A DNA stretch of 64,000 nt, taken from assembly GCA_009993955.1 (NCBI GenBank), contig JAACSL010000019.1, positions 1 to 64,000 on the forward strand, given 5' to 3'. The notes beneath the pieces were generated by a model. That model made no database searches. It was given only the letters and a program-made list of their open reading frames with translations, and was not told the origin of the DNA. Source of the DNA: Paraglaciecola sp. Lineage in GTDB: Bacteria; Pseudomonadota; Gammaproteobacteria; Enterobacterales; Alteromonadaceae. Both the position numbers and the translations under genes were made by a program. Of this stretch, positions 7,918 through 16,780 are shown one piece after another. Numbering within the stretch: the first letter of the stretch is position 1; every line of letters starts with the position of its first letter.

Positions 7918-9081
7918 TCAGCTGTCCTTAGCCACAAAATAATTTAAGGCATTGGCGATGGCATCATCCATGTTGTAGTACTTGTAGTCGGCCAAACGTC
8001 CGGCCGTAATGATGTTAGTAAAGCCATCCACCAGCGTTTTATACGCATCAAAACGCTGCTGATTTTGATCATTAAAAATAGGGTAATACGGCACATTTTT
8101 TGTGGGATCTAAACGGTCATAGTCTTGGGGATATTCTTTTACAATGGTCGTTTGCGCACTTTTCTGCCCTAGAATATGTTTAAACTCTGTGATCCGCGTA
8201 TAGCGATGTTCATTGGGGTAATTCACGGTGGTGGCCGCTTGAAACTGCTCCAAGTCCAAGGTCTGAAAATCAAACTGCAATGAACGGTAAGGTAACTCAC
8301 CATGGCAATAGGCAAATAGTTGATCCAACATGCCGGTAAACACCAGTGTTCCGTTGAAAGGCTGCCCCTTAAACGTAATAGTTCGGCTTTGCACATCAAG
8401 CTTTATCAGGGATGTAGCATCGGTATTGAGGGTCACGGTTATATTCGGATGCGCCAAAATTTTCGCCACTAATTTGGTATAACCCTCTTTCGGAATGGCC
8501 TGATAGCGGTCTTGAAAGTACCGGTCATCTCGGCTGATCACCACGGGCACTCTAGCGGTGACCGAGGGGGAAATTTGCTCGGGGGAACAGCCCCACTGTT
8601 TGGTGGTGTAATTGACAAAAAACTTTTCATACACACATTCGGCTAACTCACGCAATTTAGCATCAGGGCTTTGGCGCAATTCTAAAATCGGTACCTTGCT
8701 GTCAAACCCGTAGGTAGCAATCAGGCACTGTTTTAACGCTTCTGCCTCGTCATGGCTAAACATCATCTCCAGGGTGTTGAGATTAAATGGAATCGGCACT
8801 AATTTGCTATCCACTGCCGCCAGCACTTTATGTTCGTAAGGTGTCCATTCGGTGAACTGACTCAGGTAGTCCCACACTGCTGATTTATTGGTGTGAAATA
8901 AATGTGGACCGTAGTGATGAACCAAAATGCCTGCTTCATTGACATAGTCAAAGCAATTACCGGCAATATGCGCGCGCTGCTCGATGACCAATACCCGCTT
9001 GTTCTGCAAATTGGCAAAGCGCTCGGCCATCACCGCACCAGAAAAGCCGCCCCCAATCACAATCACATCGTAATCGCCCAT
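7918..9081 (-). CDS. glf: UDP-galactopyranose mutase
   Basis: A 387-residue flavoprotein with an N-terminal FAD-binding motif (VIGGGFSGAVMAERFA), the HHYGPHLFHT segment characteristic of Glf, YTTKQWG, and a C-terminal GRLADYKYYNMDDAI. The enzyme interconverts UDP-galactopyranose and UDP-galactofuranose, the donor for galactofuranose in surface glycans. Length and motifs match the family throughout. It sits between two GT2 genes, one of which may use its product. It suggests that the island also makes a galactofuranose-containing glycan. Confidence 0.93.
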   Translation of the reverse strand: MGDYDVIVIGGGFSGAVMAERFANLQNKRVLVIEQRAHIAGNCFDYVNEAGILVHHYGPHLFHTNKSAVWDYLSQFTEWTPYEHKVLAAVDSKLVPIPFNLNTLEMMFSHDEAEALKQCLIATYGFDSKVPILELRQSPDAKLRELAECVYEKFFVNYTTKQWGCSPEQISPSVTARVPVVISRDDRYFQDRYQAIPKEGYTKLVAKILAHPNITVTLNTDATSLIKLDVQSRTITFKGQPFNGTLVFTGMLDQLFAYCHGELPYRSLQFDFQTLDLEQFQAATTVNYPNEHRYTRITEFKHILGQKSAQTTIVKEYPQDYDRLDPTKNVPYYPIFNDQNQQRFDAYKTLVDGFTNIITAGRLADYKYYNMDDAIANALNYFVAKDS

Positions 9082-10056
9082 CTATGCCATTTCCTGTATG
9101 CGTTTTTTTAACACGCTGGGTTGGTGTCTTAGTTCATAGGCCAGTTGATGTTTATCGTTAAAAAACCTGCCATCGGCACTCGCCGCTTCGATATAGTGCA
9201 AAAATAGCTGGTGTTCATCTCGGCTTAAAAAATATAGAGCTGCGGCAAAGCGATGGTGGGCGATACCTTCAGCAATGACCTCATCTGCAACCGCAAATTG
9301 TTTGGCCAATACACAAGCATGCTCAATGTCGGCGAGCGACTGCTGCCGACGTGTGACAGAACGACTGGTTTGCGCACCAAAGCTAGTATCGTGAATACGA
9401 TAGCGCCCCAACACCTCTGGCATAAAATCAATGTTGGCCTGCAAAAAGCCCGCATTTAAAATATAAAAGGGGTAATCAAAGATAATTCGACAGTCTAGGG
9501 CCACCGTTTGCGCCAAGTGTGCGTGGCGCCTAAACATTACGCTGCTGGCTTGCAAATAGGTGCCATAACGAATGAGATCTTCAATGCCTGAGCGCTGCGG
9601 AATATGTGACCAGTTGTAATGTTGCGAAGAGTAATACTTGATACTTTTGTTGCTGGCAGAATCAAACATATCTGATTCATGGTAGACCATCTGACAATCC
9701 GCGTGGCTGTCGAGATAATCCACTTGGCGTTGCAATTTACCGGCAAGGGCAAGATCATCACCATCCAGATAGGCGATGTAGTCGCCTTGGCAAGCGGCCA
9801 GCAAGGTCAGCATATTTTGCGCTAAACCTTGGTTTTGCGGTTTAAAAATAGCCTTAAGTTTGTCTGGGAAGCGCTGTTGTAAGTCAGCGATACGCTGTGC
9901 GGTGCTGTCGGTGGAACAGTCATCACAGACCATTACTTCGTAGGCAAAGTCTGTTTGTTGCTCCAACACCGAGAGTAAACAGGCTTCGATGTAATCTTGT
10001 AAATTGTAGGCTGGTACGATCACTGATAACTTGGGCACCGATAAATTCACAGGCAT
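9082..10056 (-). CDS. Family 2 glycosyltransferase
   Basis: A 324-residue protein with the GT2 signature LSVIVPAYNLQDYI, VCDDCSTDSTAQ and YIAYLDGDDLALAGKL. SSVMFRRHAHLAQ and GRYRIHDTSFGAQ are typical mid-domain segments. It overlaps the LuxC-like gene by 10 bases and directly abuts glf. The likely role is transfer of one sugar of the island's glycan in the cytoplasm. The donor is unknown. Confidence 0.8.
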   Translation of the reverse strand: MPVNLSVPKLSVIVPAYNLQDYIEACLLSVLEQQTDFAYEVMVCDDCSTDSTAQRIADLQQRFPDKLKAIFKPQNQGLAQNMLTLLAACQGDYIAYLDGDDLALAGKLQRQVDYLDSHADCQMVYHESDMFDSASNKSIKYYSSQHYNWSHIPQRSGIEDLIRYGTYLQASSVMFRRHAHLAQTVALDCRIIFDYPFYILNAGFLQANIDFMPEVLGRYRIHDTSFGAQTSRSVTRRQQSLADIEHACVLAKQFAVADEVIAEGIAHHRFAAALYFLSRDEHQLFLHYIEAASADGRFFNDKHQLAYELRHQPSVLKKRIQEMA

Positions 10057-11255
10057 ACCAGCGACCTCGACAAACTGCTAAACATATCAATACCATCCCA
10101 AACCGGTGAAAACTCCAAGGCGCGGCCCAGAGGCACCACTCTATCTAGCCCTGTTATCGACGCCTGCTCAACAAGCTTTAACAAGCTATCGCGCTCTACT
10201 TGCCAATAACTGAGGGTTTGACACTTCTCATCTAACAGGGGTAAAAGCGTGTCAAGGGAAGAAATGGCCACTAAATAAAACATCCCATGCCCTAAATGCC
10301 AATCCAGCATGTCAGGCTGCACAGCTGCAACAGGTAAGGCACAAATTGCCTCTTGTATCAAAGGTTTAGTGGCATCGCCAAGGCTCTGAGTCAGCTGACT
10401 CACCACCACGTGATTAAGAGCTTGATTGCGCTCAGCGCTGGGTTTCGCCAAGGTATTTAAGTGTTGAAATACGCCTTGCTGGGCAGCCGCACTGCCTAGC
10501 CAGTAAATAACTCGAGGAGATGAGCACGCTTGTTGGGCGTGAGCTTGGGTATCTCGCCACAAAAGCTCTGCCACAGCTTGTGCCTGAGCATCAGTTTGCA
10601 GTGCATCGCCATTGATGAGCGCTGCAGAATAACGGTCGGCAAAACTTAAGTCGCGACAGCGCGGTTTACTTGGCAAGGCTTTAATGGCAAGTACGCTGAC
10701 ATCGCCGCCCCAAATGACCCGAGCATCGGCACAAAGAGACAACTGCGCGCTCATTGGCGATTCTTTGGCAAAGCTGACAAAGACATTGCTGTTTGCAAGC
10801 TCACGAAACTTGGGCTGTAACAAGATGTTGTGCAAACACTGCATAAGCGCGTCTTTAACCAAGGACTCGGCACTGGCTAAGCGCACGATATTTGCATTGC
10901 CCATCAGCAACGAACACACCCAACTGTAGATGAACATGGTATCAACATTGGCTGGGGTAAAATGCACAACCAAACCCAAGGCTTTGCGCCGTGACGAGTG
11001 GGGTTGATTGATTAGCTGTTGAATGTGGGCTGGGCGCAGCCAAAAACCAAGGGCCACCAGCTCAGGATGTTGTTTATACGCGGGTTCTTTTAATAAGGCC
11101 TGTGATAGCGCAGCCAAAAAATCCAATACCTGTGGATCATGCACCGGCATGGGTTTCGCGCTAAGGTAGGCACTGAAATTTTGTAGGCCTTGCGGGGCAA
11201 GTATCTCAATCTTATCCCAGGCACTGTTCATGTCTTTATTCATGCCGCTCTTCAT
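10047..11255 (-). CDS. LuxC-like acyl-CoA/acyl-protein reductase
   Basis: A 402-residue protein of the LuxC acyl reductase family. GLVVHFTPANVDTMFIYSW and GNANIVRLAS form the NADPH-binding part, and QQACSSPRVIYWLG holds the cysteine that in LuxC carries the acyl thioester. LuxC reduces an enzyme-bound acyl group to an aldehyde. No luciferase genes (luxAB) are present, so bioluminescence is not suggested. It overlaps the LuxE-like gene by 4 bases, and the ACP and AMP-ligase genes lie just upstream. The set probably makes an acyl or aldehyde building block for glycan decoration. Confidence 0.85.
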   Translation of the reverse strand: MKSGMNKDMNSAWDKIEILAPQGLQNFSAYLSAKPMPVHDPQVLDFLAALSQALLKEPAYKQHPELVALGFWLRPAHIQQLINQPHSSRRKALGLVVHFTPANVDTMFIYSWVCSLLMGNANIVRLASAESLVKDALMQCLHNILLQPKFRELANSNVFVSFAKESPMSAQLSLCADARVIWGGDVSVLAIKALPSKPRCRDLSFADRYSAALINGDALQTDAQAQAVAELLWRDTQAHAQQACSSPRVIYWLGSAAAQQGVFQHLNTLAKPSAERNQALNHVVVSQLTQSLGDATKPLIQEAICALPVAAVQPDMLDWHLGHGMFYLVAISSLDTLLPLLDEKCQTLSYWQVERDSLLKLVEQASITGLDRVVPLGRALEFSPVWDGIDMFSSLSRSLVCL

Positions 11256-12379
11256 AGCAAGCCAGCCACATGAGTATCGCTGCAGCCTCGTAACTCAGTA
11301 CGAGGTAAGCGCCCATCTATCGCCAGAGTTTTGCCACGCTGACCGCAGGGGCAACCATCAATGGAAGTGATCCTGCCGAGATCCTCGGTAAGCAAGCTAA
11401 AGCCGGGATAACTGCTTGGTAAGGCTGACAACACTTGCACAATACCCTGCTCGCCCACATCACAGGGCGCAAGTGTATATGGATGTCGCACAATCACCTC
11501 GGCTAATAGCGGTACGTGCAAGTGTCCGTGTGTACATTCAACAAAAATCGTCCCTACCTGTTCTGCCATGCCATAAAAATTGTGGACTTGGCTCGCCCCT
11601 AAACAAGCCTTAATCGCCTGTTTGAAACTGGCATTATCGACACGTTGATCGTCTAATTTTTTCCAACCACCACTGTGCAACAACATCGCCTTAGGGAGGG
11701 CTAAACGCTTATTTTGCTTGATGAGCGTTTGGATAAAATACGCCCACACCATAAACGTAAAGCCAAAAATCAACACAGGTTGATCGGCATATTTAGCACA
11801 AAATGCCTCAAGCGCTGGCCAATTGAGTTGCATAGCATCATCGAGGGCGTAACAGTGATCGCGTCCAAAAAAAGCCAAGCCTTGGATCCCAGCAGCTCTA
11901 GCACTAAATTTGGGATCCTTGACGATGGCGGGGGAATCAATAATCAACATGGGCAAACGTTGTTTACCCAAGGTGTGCTGCAAAATATTCACCAAGGCTT
12001 TGGATTGTCTGGCGCTGGTAGCTTGATCGAGATACACGCGTGCTGGTTGCTGCGCTGTGGTGCCCGAACTTTGTAACACCTTAAAGACAGCGGTGTTATC
12101 AATGCTGATTAAATCAAGTTGTTTAAACAAACGCACGGCGATAAAGGGCAAGTCTTCGAGGCACGTGGCGGCGTCTTGCTGTTGGTTGGCCTTAACGATA
12201 TTGGCATACATCGGGCATGTTTGTTGATGGTGTTGATGCAAGCCATTTAAGATGGCCAATAAATCTTGTTTTTTTTGAGTGTGTGATACTTGCATCACAT
12301 CACGCGCCATCAAGGCTGTAACTTGCGCCTCATAGTGACGCATGAAAGTGTCCATGGCCGATCCCGCTTCCTCAATCAT
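11252..12379 (-). CDS. LuxE-like acyl-protein synthetase
   Basis: I choose the ATG at 12379 (MIEEAGSAMDTF) because GAGGTG lies five bases before it; the frame stays open further upstream but would overlap the preceding gene extensively. The resulting 375 residues resemble LuxE/PaaK-type adenylating enzymes: FKVLQSSGTTAQQPARVYLD is the phosphate-binding loop, HNFYGMAEQVGTIFVEC the A5-type motif, and LTEDLGRI the A7-type aspartate region. LuxE activates or transfers an acyl group to LuxC. The tight coupling with the LuxC-like gene supports joint function. The true acyl substrate is unknown. Confidence 0.82.
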   Translation of the reverse strand: MIEEAGSAMDTFMRHYEAQVTALMARDVMQVSHTQKKQDLLAILNGLHQHHQQTCPMYANIVKANQQQDAATCLEDLPFIAVRLFKQLDLISIDNTAVFKVLQSSGTTAQQPARVYLDQATSARQSKALVNILQHTLGKQRLPMLIIDSPAIVKDPKFSARAAGIQGLAFFGRDHCYALDDAMQLNWPALEAFCAKYADQPVLIFGFTFMVWAYFIQTLIKQNKRLALPKAMLLHSGGWKKLDDQRVDNASFKQAIKACLGASQVHNFYGMAEQVGTIFVECTHGHLHVPLLAEVIVRHPYTLAPCDVGEQGIVQVLSALPSSYPGFSLLTEDLGRITSIDGCPCGQRGKTLAIDGRLPRTELRGCSDTHVAGLL

Positions 12380-13796
12380 TAAACACCTCAAGTATCGCAG
12401 GATAATCTTTTTTGCCATTGGCTGTAAGGGGTAAAACCGCGACAGATTTAAGTTCAATGACACTCGCATGGATCTGTAACTGTTGGCTTAACCATGTTTT
12501 TAACGCATTCACATCGGTATGATTTTTGACTGCCACTTGCAGTTTAGTATCATTTCCTAGGCAATAACATGGGTGTCCATGCTCGGCCAGCAGTGCTTCG
12601 ATATCATCTAAATCTAGCCGTTGGCCAAATAATTTGATGATGCGTTTACAGCGTCCAACAATCACATAGTCGCCCTCATCATCTCGATAGGCGAGATCAC
12701 CGGTGGCCAGTACATCGATGGTTTCAAAACCACTTAACTCAGCGAGTTCACTGGCGTAACCCAACATGACATTAGGCCCACGATAATACAATTCCCCTTC
12801 TTGCTGGCTGGCTGTTATCGTGTGTTGCGTGGCATCCATCAACAAAAATTCGCCACTAGGTATCGCTTGGCCAATGGCAGATGGTTTGTATGCCACGCGT
12901 TCACTGGGCAGATAAGCCATTCTGGCAGTGGCTTCTGTTTGCCCATACATCACAAAAAACTGCTGGCCCTTGGCCTGTGCACATTGTGCAAGAAGGCTGA
13001 CTTTTTCCGTGGCTAATTTGCCACCCGCTTGGGTGAAATATCGCAAACTCGGCAGCCTCATCGTGTCAAAACGTAAACGCAGAAGCATCTCATAACTGTA
13101 TGGCACGCCAGCAAAGCTAGTAATGTGCTGGGTAGTGAACAAGGTCCAAAATTCGCGACTTAACAAGGACAATTGATTAAAGACAATACAGGCCCCAGCC
13201 TGCAAGTGACTGTTGATTACAGACAAACCATAGGAATAAAAAAACGGCAGCGTGGTGATGGTTTTATCCTGTGCCTGAATCGGTAAATAAGCACAAATAG
13301 ACTGGGCATTGGCTGCCAGATTCAAGGCACTTAAACACACTTGCTTAGCCGCCCCGGTGGAACCCGATGTAGACAATAACAGGGCTAGCTTGGGTGCCAA
13401 ACTTAATTGCTTCAGGTGACAACATGCAATCTCACCTCGGTCAATCATAAGATTAGGCTGGAACAAACCCTGCAACTTAGTCAATTTCTCAGCACTGATA
13501 TTGGGGTCGAGCAACAAAACCGGATGAGCCTGTTGCTGGCAGGCTAAATAAGCCACTAATGTGGCTATATCATTGTGTGCTTTGAGGAATACCAGGGCTC
13601 GCGTTAGCCCTGAGCGCTCCGTTAAGCTTTGCGCAAAATCACCGCAAGCTTGGGCAAGTTCGGCGTAAGTGAGCTGCGTAGCCCCTTCTATTGCCGCCAC
13701 ACGCTGGCCAAAACGTTCAAGCTCAGCAAAAAAATACGGAGAAGTCAGCGAGTAAGACGAATTTGCTTCAGCGCTTTGGGCATTGAGTGCCGTCAT
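12372..13796 (-). CDS. AMP-dependent acyl-CoA/acyl-ACP synthetase
   Basis: A 474-residue member of the acyl-adenylate-forming family. LLLSTSGSTGAAKQV is the P-loop (A3), MYGQTEATARMAYL the A5 motif, ATGDLAYRDDEGDYVIVGRC the A7-A8 region with the hinge, and NGKKDY near the end holds the conserved A10 lysine. It should activate a carboxylic acid as an adenylate and pass it to a thiol. The free-standing ACP gene directly upstream is the natural acceptor. It overlaps the LuxE-like gene by 8 bases. Substrate chain length cannot be told from the sequence. Confidence 0.85.
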   Translation of the reverse strand: MTALNAQSAEANSSYSLTSPYFFAELERFGQRVAAIEGATQLTYAELAQACGDFAQSLTERSGLTRALVFLKAHNDIATLVAYLACQQQAHPVLLLDPNISAEKLTKLQGLFQPNLMIDRGEIACCHLKQLSLAPKLALLLSTSGSTGAAKQVCLSALNLAANAQSICAYLPIQAQDKTITTLPFFYSYGLSVINSHLQAGACIVFNQLSLLSREFWTLFTTQHITSFAGVPYSYEMLLRLRFDTMRLPSLRYFTQAGGKLATEKVSLLAQCAQAKGQQFFVMYGQTEATARMAYLPSERVAYKPSAIGQAIPSGEFLLMDATQHTITASQQEGELYYRGPNVMLGYASELAELSGFETIDVLATGDLAYRDDEGDYVIVGRCKRIIKLFGQRLDLDDIEALLAEHGHPCYCLGNDTKLQVAVKNHTDVNALKTWLSQQLQIHASVIELKSVAVLPLTANGKKDYPAILEVFND

Positions 13797-13849
13797 GTCG
13801 GGCTCGTTTCACTCCATTTAGAGACTAATCAAGACCTAAACTTGATTGA

Positions 13850-14092
13850 CTAAGTAAAAACCACATCGTATTTGGCTAAAATCGCTTTGGCTTGAGCAAA
13901 TGAACTCATGTCAATAATATCGTCCGTATCCAACATAAGATTAAAACTTTGTTCCAACTGCGCAATCAGGATCATATGTGCAGTAGAGTCCCACTGTGGA
14001 ATGCTGTTATAACGCAGTTCATCGTTCACTTGTGCAGCATCAATGCCAAGGCTTTCAACAAAAACAGATCTCAGCTGTTCAAGGTTAGTCAT
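13850..14092 (-). CDS. Acyl carrier protein
   Basis: About 80 residues from the ATG at 14092 (MTNLEQLRSVF); a GTG four codons earlier is also possible. The motif WDSTAHMILIAQLEQ contains the serine that takes 4'-phosphopantetheine, and acidic residues dominate as in ACPs. It is not the fatty acid synthesis ACP by context: it lies between pseH and the AMP-ligase, LuxE-like and LuxC-like genes. It probably carries the acyl group that this cassette activates, reduces or transfers to a sugar. Confidence 0.85.
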   Translation of the reverse strand: MTNLEQLRSVFVESLGIDAAQVNDELRYNSIPQWDSTAHMILIAQLEQSFNLMLDTDDIIDMSSFAQAKAILAKYDVVFT

Positions 14093-14104
14093 GCTCAGTC
14101 TCAC

Positions 14105-14677
14105 TTATTTTTCATTATGGCGCACGGGGCGGTTCAACAACGCTTTCAGCGCCGCAGTATGCTGTTGATAATCGGCTGCATTCAAGCGGATTTCAACTAA
14201 TTCTGCTTGTTTTTCAATTCGATAACCCAACTTAAAATTATAGTTCAGGGCCGCTTGGTTTGAGGCTTTTACCACGGCGACTAAAGACTGGGTGGCCAAT
14301 ACATCAAAGCAATAGTCGTTGAGTAACAAGGTTGGCGCAAACGCCAAAACATTGCCGCGATAACGCGGATCGGCAATATACAAGCCTGGCTCTATGGCAC
14401 GGGCAGCATCAAGGGTTTCACCTTGATAATAAGCCTTGATATTGGCCGCCCCGATGGCCTCATTTTTATACCAGATGACAAAATGCTGTTGACTCGGATC
14501 ACGCTGAATTTTTTGAAACCAAGCCTGCTGCTGCTGTTTGGAGATACTATCTTGAGTTAACATAAATTGCGCCACTGCTGGGTCGTTTCGCCAGGTGCGC
14601 AGTTGCTCTAGATCATGACTATCCACTCGTTCAAGGCGCACCTGATAGCCACTTAATTGCGACTTTAACTTCGTCAT
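14105..14677 (-). CDS. pseH: PseH-like N-acetyltransferase (GNAT), pseudaminic acid pathway
   Basis: A 190-residue GNAT-fold protein with VRLERVDSHDLEQLRTWRND at the N-terminus and DPRYRGNVLAFAPTLLL in the acetyl-CoA-binding region (the Q/RxxGxG loop is altered to RYRGNV), then VKASNQAALNYNFKLGY. PseH acetylates the 4-amino group of UDP-4-amino-4,6-dideoxy-N-acetyl-altrosamine using acetyl-CoA. Its place directly next to pseG and pseI supports the assignment. Because an ACP follows, an acyl group other than acetyl is conceivable. Confidence 0.8.
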   Translation of the reverse strand: MTKLKSQLSGYQVRLERVDSHDLEQLRTWRNDPAVAQFMLTQDSISKQQQQAWFQKIQRDPSQQHFVIWYKNEAIGAANIKAYYQGETLDAARAIEPGLYIADPRYRGNVLAFAPTLLLNDYCFDVLATQSLVAVVKASNQAALNYNFKLGYRIEKQAELVEIRLNAADYQQHTAALKALLNRPVRHNEK

Positions 14678-15723
14678 CCAGCTTCAGCCATAATTTGTTG
14701 CATGATGTTATTCACGACGCGTGATGTACCCTGCGTATCGGCCAATGGGATCGTTGCTCCGTGCATGGCAGTGAGGCGCTTGGGTGAAGTCCACAACGAC
14801 GCAAACAAACGAATCAATTCTGGCATGTTTGCTTGTTCACTGAAGTCCAACATGTCACACCACTTTTGTTGCACCGCTTGTTGTGTCGCATTACGCTGAT
14901 TGTCGGCCACTATCACTAAGATTGCTGGTGTCAAACAGGCCAGCAGTTCAAATTGGCTGCCGCCAGCGGCTGATATTACCAGCTTTGCTTGACCAAAAAC
15001 CTCTGCCATATTTTGGCAATTACGCCGATGCTCAATGGTGAGTGCCGTGGTGCTTAAAAACCGATTTAGCGCCTCATCGTAGAGATAAGCTCCTCCCGTC
15101 GCTAACAGTATTTTCGGCCGATATTGGCTGAGCTCTATGGCTTGCAAGATGGGAATAGTTAAATTGAGTGGATCACTTCCCCCCATCACGATGCCCAAGT
15201 GTTCACGTTTGTCCCAAGGCAGTCGATACGCTGGTTTTGAAAACTCGGGACGTAAAATCCGAAACTTTTCGCCTAACAACAAACTTGCGCCGGGGGCAGA
15301 TTTAGCATAATCAAGACTGGCGGCATTGCTCGCCCCGTTAATTAGCACATCACAGTGACACGACCCGCTATTGTTGTTGTCATCAAACAATACGTGTAAA
15401 ACGTCAATGGAAGAGAGCTTTTGACGAAAAGCCTGGGTAAATTGATAACCATCTAAGATCAATGCCTCAATGTGGTTTTGTTGACAAAAGCGAGCCAACC
15501 ATAAAACTTCATCTTGCCACGGTAAGTCGTCGGCTAGTAGGTGGATTTCACCTAACCAGTCGCTGCGACTTTGGCAGGCAGACAGCGTCATGTTGCGGAT
15601 GACAAAATGGATGAGCACTTGTGGATACTCGGCAGCAAAAGCCTGAGCTAAGGCTTGGCAACGAAGCAAGTGCCCCAAGCCCATCTGGGGATTAGCGTCA
15701 ACACGAAAAACCAAAGCCAACAT
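14674..15723 (-). CDS. pseG: UDP-2,4-diacetamido-2,4,6-trideoxy-altropyranose hydrolase
   Basis: About 349 residues from the ATG at 15723 (MLALVFRVDANPQ); an ATG six codons upstream would overlap pseI. The opening FRVDANPQMGLGHLLRC is the PseG signature, a GT-B-type fold with the catalytic histidine in GLGH. MGGSDPLNLT and ISAAGGSQFELLACL are the nucleotide-binding segments of the C-terminal half. PseG removes UDP from the altrosamine intermediate, giving the free sugar for PseI. The end overlaps pseH by 4 bases. Confidence 0.9.
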   Translation of the reverse strand: MLALVFRVDANPQMGLGHLLRCQALAQAFAAEYPQVLIHFVIRNMTLSACQSRSDWLGEIHLLADDLPWQDEVLWLARFCQQNHIEALILDGYQFTQAFRQKLSSIDVLHVLFDDNNNSGSCHCDVLINGASNAASLDYAKSAPGASLLLGEKFRILRPEFSKPAYRLPWDKREHLGIVMGGSDPLNLTIPILQAIELSQYRPKILLATGGAYLYDEALNRFLSTTALTIEHRRNCQNMAEVFGQAKLVISAAGGSQFELLACLTPAILVIVADNQRNATQQAVQQKWCDMLDFSEQANMPELIRLFASLWTSPKRLTAMHGATIPLADTQGTSRVVNNIMQQIMAEAG

Positions 15724-15727
15724 GTTG

Positions 15728-16780
15728 TTAGCCAATGGCATCCCAGCTTAACGCTGTGCCTTTTTTAAGATCCACTTTGGCTGTTTGACCAAGCACTGAG
15801 GACCAGTGTTTGGGCGCTAAGCCAAAAGCGGGTCGCACGATGCGCAGGTTATCTGCAGTGAATAACGTGCCAGCTTTGATATCTTCTGCCACGTAAATAG
15901 AGCGCCGATATTGCTTAGATTTTTCTTCCGCCGCTGTGCCGCCATAACACACAACTCCCATGGCCTGCTTGGCTCGTGCTGTTTCAGTCACTAAAAGTTG
16001 TAGTTCATCTGGCTGCAACGAAAACGCCGCATCCACCCCCCCTGCACTGCGATCTAAAACAAAGTGTTTTTCAATCACACTTGCTCCTAAGGCGACGGCC
16101 GCAACCGATACGCCAATACCGGCGGTGTGGTCCGAAAGCCCTACCTGACATGAAAAAGCCTGTGTTAGGTGTGGGATAGTCATTAAATTAGTATTGGTGG
16201 GCTCTGCGGGGTAAGTACTGGTGCACTTCAATAATATGATGTCATGGCAGCCCTTTTTATTTGCCGTAGCCACCGCTTGTTCAATCTCGCTCAAACTTGC
16301 CATGCCCGTTGACATGATCAGGGGTTTGCCCTTTGACGCCGCTTTGGCGATTAATGGTAAGTCAGTGAGTTCAAACGAGGCAATTTTATAACAAGGTACG
16401 TCAAGCTCAGCCAAAAAATCTACTGCGGCTTCATCAAATGGCGAACTGAACGCTAGCATGCCGAGGCTAGAGGCCTTATCAAACAAGGTCTTATGCCAGG
16501 CATAGGGCGTGGCGGCTTTCTGATACAGGGCATGTAATTTTTCCCCGTACCACAAGCTGTTTTGCTCTTTGATCACAAAATCATCACTGGCCACATCGAG
16601 GGTCATGCTATCCGCTGTGTAGGTTTGTAACTTAATCGCATGCGCCCCGGCTTTGGCTGCCGCTTCCACCATGGCTATAGCCAAATCGAGTTGCTGGCTA
16701 TGATTACCACTCAGTTCGGCAATAATAAAAGGCGGGTGACTTGCGCCAATTAGCCTGTTACCCAGTTGAATATCATGCAT
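15728..16780 (-). CDS. pseI: Pseudaminic acid synthase
   Basis: A 350-residue NeuB-family enzyme. FIIAELSGNHSQQLDLA, AIKLQTYTADSMTLD, STGMASLSEIE and GLSDHTAGIGVSVAAVALGA are the conserved barrel motifs. The last ~60 residues form the SAF (antifreeze-like) domain that caps the active site. It condenses the 2,4-diacetamido sugar with phosphoenolpyruvate to give pseudaminic acid. The ELSGNH motif is typical of PseI. It overlaps the GT9 gene by 8 bases. Confidence 0.93.
   Translation of the reverse strand: MHDIQLGNRLIGASHPPFIIAELSGNHSQQLDLAIAMVEAAAKAGAHAIKLQTYTADSMTLDVASDDFVIKEQNSLWYGEKLHALYQKAATPYAWHKTLFDKASSLGMLAFSSPFDEAAVDFLAELDVPCYKIASFELTDLPLIAKAASKGKPLIMSTGMASLSEIEQAVATANKKGCHDIILLKCTSTYPAEPTNTNLMTIPHLTQAFSCQVGLSDHTAGIGVSVAAVALGASVIEKHFVLDRSAGGVDAAFSLQPDELQLLVTETARAKQAMGVVCYGGTAAEEKSKQYRRSIYVAEDIKAGTLFTADNLRIVRPAFGLAPKHWSSVLGQTAKVDLKKGTALSWDAIG

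Noticed and set aside
10047-12379. Bioluminescence (lux) operon
   Set aside because: LuxC- and LuxE-like genes are present but luxA, luxB and luxD are not, and the neighbours are glycan genes.
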